A stretch of 64,000 bases of DNA from Anniella stebbinsi (lineage: Eukaryota > Chordata > Lepidosauria > Squamata > Anniellidae): contig JARDYH010000001.1 of NCBI GenBank assembly GCA_029215795.1, forward strand, positions 186,627,654 through 186,691,653. The letters run 5' to 3'. The position numbers and the translations under genes were made by a program. A model generated the notes under the pieces. It searched no databases and was not told the origin of the DNA. It was given only the letters and a program-made list of their open reading frames with translations. Below, one piece after another: positions 56,661-64,000 of this stretch (position 1 is its first letter; each line of letters opens with the position of its first letter).

Positions 56661-59114
56661 AACCCAGTGCAGTATCTGCCAAGTTTCTGTTTGCTTTCAG
56701 CACAGCTAGAAATACACACCAAATTCTATTTGCCTTCTGGAGTATGATTAAGATGTAATGTTTGATTTGTAGGACGGGCCCTTGAATGCTTACTTTCAGG
56801 TAGGCAGGGTTGGAAATTTTTCACACAAGAGTAATTAATGTTGCTCTTGCAGTACTTTGACTAACAATTCTGCATTGAAATATTTTCTATTTCTGCTTTA
56901 GCAAATGTCTGTAAGTATGACCAAGTACTGAAACCTCCACAGAGACAGGCAAAAGGGTGCCGATGATAGCTGGGAACTTACTCAGCCAAGGCTGCAGAAA
57001 AATAAGCATTAATGCATATGGAAAAGTTAAGGAGCACATGAATGCCAGACAGTTTTAGACTCTGATTTGTTTGGTGATATCAGCCATTTCTTTATTCATG
57101 TGTCTGGCCCATTCAGGTATAAAGCAGGAGGCAGCAGGTCTACCGATCACTCAAAATCAGGGACACAGGTGAAGAGTTCTGGGTGGGAGGGAACCCATTC
57201 CCCCATCAGTCTGAACTCCATCAAATCAGGCACTTTTCTTCCAATACCAGAAGTATGCTAACTGTGTGGCAAATGCTTGAAATGACAAGTGCAGGAGCAA
57301 AGACTGGGGAGGGTCCAGCTGTCCTCACCCACATGTCCTTGTTGGTATAACCCCCACCTACATATGGCAGACACGTGAATAAGTAAACCTAGGCAATCCT
57401 GCCCTTATTCAGGCTCTATTTGTAATCGTAAGTCTGGAGGCAGCACCTGCTCCACGCCATTGAATGGGAAGGTCTAACGGTGTGGGGGGGGGGGGGGAGA
57501 GGCAGGGCCTGCGCTCTGATCATACAAGAGTGACCTTGTGGGGAGAAGCATGAGCTCTGGCCATGGAAACCCTCTCTCTCACTCAATGCAGGGAAGCTGG
57601 TGCCAGGGAGAGGTAGGGCTGCTGCATGTGGCCCCATAGCCCCTTTGCATTTCCAATTAGGAACAGCTGAACAGGGCTCCTGTCATATCTAATTTGGCTC
57701 TAAGGTTTTCTGTCTCAAACATACAGAAATATACCCAGATATCATCATGGTCCTAGAAACCGGTCTTGACATTAAATACAGCTGAGCAGTTAATTTACCC
57801 TTGTTTTCACAATGTAGAATATGAGATTAGACTTATCAGCATTGCATTGATACAAGCACATTAAATGTTGCAATAGAATGTCTGGAGCTATTTCATCCCA
57901 ACTGTCTGATCCAAAGCTTAGCAGTTTGTGGTTTTAGAAATTACAAGGGCGAGACTTTTGTTTAGCTGGTGATTCCTCCCAGAGTGTTTTCAGAGCCGGT
58001 GATCACAAAGAGACAAAGTTGATCCCTGTCACATTAAATCAAGCTCACCACCACACAAGCCCAGCTTTAGATTCCAAAACTTGTTGAATCATACAAGACG
58101 TTCTCTATGCCTGCCCTGCTCCTGTTCTTGGAGAGAGTCACTGTCTGAACAGCTTTGCTCCCTCTTCTTGTCAGGATCCAACTTCTCCTAGAGCCAGTCA
58201 GAGACAAAGTGGTTCACACAGATTCCAGCCACAGCACTCCAGTCACAGGGGGGTGTTTTAGTATAAGCTGGACTCTGGGTTCTGTGATCGTTGTGGCACT
58301 TTTTCCAGCTGCCACCATCACAGGAATAGCTGTGTCTGTTGATTCTACAGACCCTGGTTCAAGCTAATCTTTCTGCATGTGACTGCAGGCAAGGAAATGG
58401 CTTTGCTTGCTTCCATGTGGGGAAATCTGTGTGAACAAACTGGCTCATATATTAATTTTCAACATCTGTCTTGCTCCATGAAACCACCCTTAAGCAACCT
58501 CATGCACTCAGTCATGATGGAGAAAGTACTGTAGTGATACATGGACGCACCTGGGGAGCTACATCTACAATCATAACACAAAGTGAAACATACTTCAGTT
58601 CCAATGGCACCTTTTCTCTGGCTGAGGAAAATTAAATAGCATGTCTGATGACCAAGAATGCTGGGAGTTGTCACCTAATACATCTGGAGTGGACCAGGAT
58701 GAGGAAGGTTGGTATAAACTCTCCCCTGCTGTTTGGGAGGCCAGAAAACCCCTTGCACAGAGATTAGCTGGATCACAAAGTTAGCATCATCACATTACAA
58801 CATACTGTAATTAGTAAATTCCAAAGCATCAGATTATGGATGTGATACTCATATATGTGATAAAATAATTTACTATTGTGAAAGAAATCTCATTAGTCTT
58901 TGTAAAAAAGTAATTAATTCAGCAGTTGTATGCCAACGGCACCTGTTTGCAGGCCTTCCTGAGATATACAGGTTCAAGAGACTAGCTACTGTGAATGCAT
59001 CTGGGGGTCTGTCTTGATATCTTCGTTGCCCTGCAGTGGCTGCAAATCGGCACTGCGTTGGTTCTATGATGCAGCTACCACAGAGCTTTTCCCCAAAGCT
59101 GCGCATTAGAAAAG
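56661..59114. other. Stretch without identified genes
   Basis: No domain recognised. A poly-G run lies at about 57484-57496. A half-palindrome piece (GAATGCTGGGAGTTGTCACC) is at about 58657. Confidence 0.5.
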
Positions 59115-59400
59115 TCAGGGACTTACCCCGCCTTTTCCCTTCAACACGAGCTCACCACAGCCCTTCCGCCATGTGGCCTCGCTCTGGCATCGAGCCGGGG
59201 TTGTTCTGAGGTGGATGGCAACCACTGATTGGTCTCTGGAAGCTGGGCAGAGGGCGGGCCTAGCGAGCTGAATGGCCACCAGAAAGCCCACACTGCCTCC
59301 TGCAATTTAGATAACCCACTAACACTCCACAGCAGTGAAAACGCGGGGTTTAGTGGCAAAGCGGAGGCAACGTAGTGCCGTGAAGGCCGGGCTTGGGATA
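59115..59400. repeat. GC-rich repeat related to 26300-27050
   Basis: GGCAACCACTGATTGGTCTC then TGGAAGCTGGGCAGAGGGCG parallels GGAGACCACTGATTGGTCAC at 26500. The rest is GC-rich with several CpGs. Boundaries not set. Confidence 0.4.
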
Positions 59401-59889
59401 AATATAGCAAACAGTATATGCCAAACAACTTAAATAGTGAATTGCCTTCAGGGAGAGGCTAAAAGTGTTTGGACCATAATGATCCTCTCAGATTTTGCCA
59501 ATGATGTATTAAAAAGGTACTTCGCCCTGGATCACTCATAGTACAGTCTACTCATCATGAACATGGGAAAATATTGTCTTCTGATTATGGATACTGTAAA
59601 GCCATTAATATAAATGTGCTCTTTAAAGGAGCTTCCCATTTTGATGATTCACTTCCTGACTCTTCCCTCAAAATAAATAATCCCTTTAACAGGAGTGAAT
59701 TAAGTTTTTCCTTCTCTTCTCAACAAATTTAGTATTTACATGTTTTTCTTTCACATCCTTGTCTTAGTTTCTCAAGGGAAAATCTAGCTTTTAAAAGTGT
59801 ATAATTTATTTATTTTTAATTTTGTGGTATGGCAGCTTGCCCTGTTTAGTAAAAGCATCAAACTCCATCATACTAAATGGCCTTTTAAT

Positions 59890-60530
59890 TCATAGAATCA
59901 CAGAATAATAGAATCACAGAATAGTAGAGTTGGAAGGGGCCTATAAGGCCATCGAGTCCAACCCCCTGCTCAATGCAGGAATCTACCTTAAAGCATCCGG
60001 AACAGATGGTTGTCCAGCTGCCTCTTGAATGCCTCTAATGTGGGAGAGCCCACCACCTCCCTAGGTAATTGGTTCCATTGTCGTATTGCTCTAACAGTCA
60101 GGAAGTTTTTCCTGATGTCCAGCCGGAAACTGGCTCCCTGTAACTTGAGCCCATTATTCTGTGTCCTGCATTCTGGGTTGATCGAGAAGAGATCCTGGCC
60201 CTCCTCTGTGTGACAACCTTTCAAGTATTTGAAGACTACTATCATGTCTCCCCTCAATCTTCTCTTCTCTAGGCTAAACATACCCAGTTCTTTCAGTCTC
60301 TCCTCATAGGGCTTTGTTTCCAGGCCCCTAAACATCCTCGTTGCCCTCCTCTGAACACGCTCCAGCTTGTCTGCATCCTTCTTGAAGTGTGGTGCCCAGA
60401 ACTGGACACAATACTCAAGATGGGGCCTAACCAGTGCTGAATATAGGGGGACCAGTACCTCACGCGATTTGGAAGCTATATTTCTATTAATGCATTCCAA
60501 AATAGCATTTGCTTTTTTTGCAGCACTGTT
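59890..60530 (-). mobile_element. CR1 LINE 3' end
   Basis: The minus-strand ORF2 C-terminus is nearly intact over 170 codons (59988-60500): [75 protein letters not shown] then [15 protein letters not shown]. The tail CATAGAATCACAGAATAATA starts it at about 59893. One of the younger CR1 copies in the window. Confidence 0.95.
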
Positions 60531-60717
60531 TTATCAGTCCATAGTGAACCATTCAAATTCTCCATCAGTTTTCCTCCTGAAGATTGCATCTTCATACCCT
60601 TCCAGCATTCAGAATGAATTATTTTCATCTGTCTTCACTGCAGATTCAGGGGGAGGGGGAATCCGTTACAGTCCACCACTGCTTACTGGAAAGGAAACAC
60701 TGTAGAATCCCATTTGA

Positions 60718-61054
60718 GGCTGCCTCTACAAGAGAGGTTTAAAGCTCTTTCAAGGCGCTTAAATTTTTTACCTCTACAAGAATGGAGTGCAAATCGGGCG
60801 AAGAGGCGCTTTTTCTCTCCGATTATGTGCATTATCGAATGCGCGTTAAATAGCGAGTTTTATTTTGCTCCGGCCGTTAAAGCACATTTTGACTATGTGA
60901 ACAAGCGCTTATGCGCATTAACTACTTGTAAAGCGCATTTTGGTCATCCGTTAATGCGCTTTGCCGCCTCTCGCCGCCTCTCGTAAATGCGCTTCAGCGA
61001 TTATGCGCATAATTGCCTAACCGGGCGCAAAAGCGAATCCTTGTAGAGGGGACC
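60718..61054 (+). mobile_element. CpG-rich MITE, GGCTGCCTCTACAAG family, copy 4
   Basis: Starts GGCTGCCTCTACAAGAGAGG, ends CTTGTAGAGGGGACC, flanked by TGA on both sides (60715-60717 and 61055-61057). Nine GCGC sites in 337 bp. The best-preserved simple copy, useful as a reference for the family. Confidence 0.93.
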
Positions 61055-61715
61055 TGACTTAAATGGATCGGAATTCTCAGCGTTGCACAGACCCACCTAT
61101 CATGCCTACATGGTTGTGAATAATGTTATAAATTAAAGCATCCACAAAGAATTTACTGACAATCTAAATTAACTTATTTACAACAGAATGAATCTTGCAA
61201 TAAGGAAGCCAAAAAAACCAAACAAACCCCAAAACAAACCTGCAGCATCTTTGCCAATTGGAACGCAGGTAAAATTTCTTCCCATCTTCATTAACTGGTG
61301 ACTATTTCTGCCACTGCTGGACATGTTGCTACCCGGAGTGGGTGTGTGGGGAAGTCGGTGACCACAAGACTGCAGCCATGTCGGTGGCCTGCTCCTAGGG
61401 GCCTCTCTCATAATGGAGAGAGATCTCACTCCAATGGGTCCACCACTCCCATCAAGCTAATTGGGTCAGTAGGCCTCTCCCCGGGAAGGTGCTGGCTCTG
61501 CGGCCGAATACCTGCCCCTCACCACCCTTCCCCCCCCCCCCCACTGCCAGCCTGAGCACTTGCACAAATCACAGCTCCCTAGTAAGTGGGAGGGGGAAAA
61601 GTGGAATCTAAATGAAATATATAAATAAATACTCTCTTTAAGTAGCATTTTTCTTCCATGTGCCTAGAAGCAGTGATTTATACTGAGTGGGAAACAACCT
61701 GAAAACTATAAAGTA
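61055..61715. other. Stretch with a poly-C run and an L2-like tail
   Basis: A poly-C run lies at about 61530-61543. Sequence near 61600-61630 (GGAATCTAAATGAAATATAT then AAATAAATA) resembles an L2 tail. No gene. Confidence 0.5.
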
Positions 61716-61985
61716 ATGAAGGAGCTGGCAGAGGAACTCTCAGAATCACTGTCTATTATCTTTGCGAAATCAGGGAAGATGGGTGAAGTGCCAGAGGACT
61801 GGAGGAGGGCTAATGTTGTCCCTGTCTTCAAAAAGGGCAAAAAGGAGGAACCTGGGACTACAGGCCAGTTAGTCTGACATCCATCCCTGGGGAAATTTTG
61901 GGGAAGATCATAATGAAGTCAATTTGTAAGCACCTTGAAAACAATACAGTGATTACTAGAAGCCAGCATGGATTTGTCAAAAATA
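61716..61985 (+). mobile_element. CR1 LINE fragment
   Basis: AATGAAGGAGCTGGCAGAGG leads into LSIIFAKSGKMGEVPEDWRR, FKKGKKEEPG and a SLTSIPGEILGKIIMKSICK-type block with HLENNTVITRSQHGFVK. This is the same part of ORF2 as 49500-49790. Truncated by a MITE-like end at 61986. Confidence 0.9.
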
Positions 61986-62150
61986 GGGCAACCATATTTT
62001 GGGAACCAAAAAGGAGGACAGCGTGGCTGCCCACCCCAAGGGTGTGTGCCCACCAGCATGTCCAGCCCCCCGGGGGGCGTGTCAAGCCCCAAGGGTGCAT
62101 GCCCACCCGAACATAGCCTTGATCACATGTCTGATTTTGCAGCACACTAT
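61986..62150. mobile_element. MITE-like fragment starting GGGCAACCATATTTTGGG
   Basis: TA (61984-61985) precedes GGGCAACCATATTTTGGGAA and AAAAAGGAGGACAG, which resembles the GGGTGACCATATG...AGGAGGACAG end of the Tc1/mariner-type MITEs. A clear opposite end was not found. The interior has imperfectly repeated CCCCAAGGGTG blocks. Confidence 0.4.
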
Positions 62151-63685
62151 TAAGACAAACCGGTTCTACATAACATCCTAATGTTAAAAATCACTGAAAT
62201 AAAGAACAAGTGAGACATTCAACGTATCTGAAATTAACTTCACTCACTCCTACTTTTGTAGCTTTTCCTATACCATGTGTGATACAGTCTCCCCTTCCCT
62301 CAAATATCTTTTCTGACTGCAAATCCTTCACTGGATGACCATAGTCTCACCTCTCTTAACATTTAACACTCTTCCCCCATCACCTTTCTCATACCCATAC
62401 AAACAGATTCAGCATACTGCTATCAATGAACAAATGAAGCAGTTGACAACAAACAAGCAACCCAGCATTCAGAAAGAGTATAAAATACCATTACCCTGCA
62501 AACATTAGCCATGGAACAAAATGGGCTAAAGGCTTGTTTTAGTCACTTCTCACTAGCTCCTCTTAGCTTGTTTCAACTTCTGGTTTATCAATGAGAAACT
62601 ATCACAATGCTACACAAGGCTCTTTGCCTCCTTTTATCCAAATATCTCCAGAATGTACACTTCCTCAGTGTGCAGAGAACAGAAATGCCAATCAGGGAAT
62701 GCAATGCTCAGTCCAAAGAAAAATCAGAAATAAGTCCCATCGATTTCAATAAAGCTTATTCTCAGATCAATGAATATAGGATTGCAGCCTTAAATGAAGG
62801 TAGTTACAGGGCCATTAGTATTTTATCGCTGTTCATGATAAATCTTCATTGTGATAGAATACACGTCTACTCAGAAGTCCCATTGACCGCAATAGGTCCT
62901 GCAATCCCAAAGTCTTAACTTAAACATAATTACAAACACAAAACAGGATTATTGACAGAGGAGGGGGAGATTTCTGCAATTGTGGAGCAAGTTGTCAGGC
63001 ATACACAAGATGAACACAGCTGGCAAGACCTCAAGGTGTGACAAGACACTTTGTGGCTTTTGGATACCAAAGAACAAGAATACCTCTGCTTCTTCACATC
63101 TGTTCACCTTTCTCTAACAAGTGTAAGCCCCTTCTGTCAAGGAGGACTATGCACCCATCAGAGCCTGGCCTCGTGGAACATGCAACCAGCAGGTGCACTC
63201 CAGAAAGATCCTTTCAGGGCCTAGGAGATCCAGACACACTCAAACACACCAAGCCAAGTCACGTTATGCACTCACATCTTACCTTGCCCCCTAGTCCAGA
63301 CATTGCTGCTCACATCCCTTTATGGGCAGCAAAACCTGAGCCAGCTGGGAAGAAGCAACAGGTGGGGAAGACCTCCGGCATTCCATTGAACATGTCAGCG
63401 GCCAGGCTACCTGCTCACCCCTTGCCAGGAATCTCACTGTCTACGATGGCAAAATGTAGGCACCACCTTACAATGGTATCGTTAAGCAATTTTGGATGCT
63501 GGGTGTAATGGTCTTACAGTCCCCTTTATTTCTTAAAATGCATCACTTCACTTCCACATTGCACAGCTGCTACATTTCTGATGTTATAGCAATAATAATA
63601 ATAATAACAACAACAATAATAATGGCAACCCTGTTATTTTTTCTGTTTCCATACATGTGCAGAGTTTCACATTTTAAACTCACTT
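62151..63685. other. Stretch without identified genes
   Basis: Pieces of the AAGTCCCAT repeat lie at about 62728-62905. An (ATA)n-type tract is at about 63590-63625. A 156-codon open frame at 63038-63508 has no recognised domain. Confidence 0.5.
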
Positions 63686-63687
63686 AA

Positions 63688-63805
63688 GGTAAATCCTATG
63701 CATGTTTAGAAAGAAAAAAGTCCTACAATTCTCAGCATACCCCAGTCAGCCATACTGGCTAGGGGATTCTAGGTGTTGTAGGACTTTTTTTCTGTCTAAA
63801 CATAC
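63688..63805. mobile_element. Palindromic MITE-like repeat (CATGTTTAGAAAGAAAAAAG)
   Basis: The left arm CATGTTTAGAAAGAAAAAAG then TCCTACAATTCTCAGCATAC pairs with the right arm TCTAGGTGTTGTAGGACTTT then TTTTCTGTCTAAACATAC. The spacer is CAGTCAGCCATACTGGCTAG. No duplication confirmed. Confidence 0.7.
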
Positions 63806-64000
63806 AAAGGTTGTGCCTTTAACTCACCATGTCACATGATGCGTTAAATAGCATGAATACAGGAATCAAATAGGATTTCCTTCTGCTGTGGAACACCCTT
63901 ACTTAAGAGTAACTCCATTGTGTTATAGGAAAGGATAATATATATATATTAATTAAAATTAAAAAATAAGTATCTTGTCACCTGATACAGAGTTTGCCTC

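Noticed and set aside
59110..59165. Possible MLPH first-exon donor (AAGGCGGGGTAAGTCC on the minus strand)
   Set aside because: The preceding sequence does not encode the expected LDLSxLTDEE or KKEEERLE-like residues and lies in a GC-rich repeat.
63270..63310. Donor-like GCAAG/GTAAGATG with an upstream ATG on the minus strand
   Set aside because: The short product (MSGLGGK) does not match the MLPH N-terminus and the phase does not fit the zinc-finger exon.
63038..63508. 156-codon open frame on the plus strand
   Set aside because: No recognisable domain, no splice or promoter evidence, and composition typical of chance frames in repeat-rich DNA.

Overview
This window looks like intronic and genic DNA from a vertebrate, most likely a squamate reptile. 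That assignment is an inference from the repeats: CR1, L2, L1 and R4-type LINEs, a Penelope-like element and several MITE families are mixed together. There are no bacterial-style genes, no rRNA, no CRISPR array and no free-standing tRNA gene. The dense short open frames on both strands are almost all repeat remnants or chance.

One host gene is supported: melanophilin (MLPH, Slac2-a), the Rab27a-myosin Va linker of melanosome transport, on the minus strand. Ten coding exons are recognised between 46214 and 3568. In transcription order they are 45993-46214, 44320-44474, 36191-36282, 34485-34610, 33779-33980, 27759-27922, 19962-20045, 17382-17606, 4163-4318 and 3568-3660. Each has an AG acceptor and a GT donor, and the codon phase joins correctly at all nine junctions. 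Together they encode about 506 residues: the FYVE-type zinc fingers and second Rab-binding helix, an acidic middle, the myosin-binding middle region and the start of the C-terminal coiled coil. The N-terminal start-codon exon and the C-terminal actin-binding exons were not found and probably lie outside the window.

The introns are filled with mobile elements. By region: 1-3567, MITE remnants downstream of the last visible exon; 4.3-17.4 kb, a Tc1/mariner-type MITE, CR1 pieces, a hAT-like MITE pair, a 5'-truncated Penelope-like element, a CORE/MIR-like SINE and an L2 LINE; 17.6-27.8 kb, an L1 tail, a CpG-rich MITE and a CR1 fragment; 27.9-33.8 kb, an L2 tail, an R4-like LINE with a restriction-like endonuclease, a CR1 and a CpG-rich MITE; 36-46 kb, a mariner-type MITE, a 1.65-kb CR1 and a young L1 with a 14-bp target duplication; 46.3-64 kb, a long CR1 (about 47.16-52.04 kb) broken by three later insertions, a hAT element with an 8-bp duplication, more MITEs, an L1, a SINE and a CR1.

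The most unusual object is a 1,084-bp element at 49966-51049 inside the long CR1. It has the ends and 3-bp duplication of the CpG-rich MITE family, but its middle is replaced by about 480 bp of very GC-rich, CpG-island-like DNA, and another MITE of the same family is inserted in that cargo. It resembles a Pack-type MITE that captured host sequence. A second MITE family shares the 3-bp duplication and a TCTACA core at the same place in its ends, which suggests one PIF/Harbinger-like transposase source. No autonomous copy is visible here.
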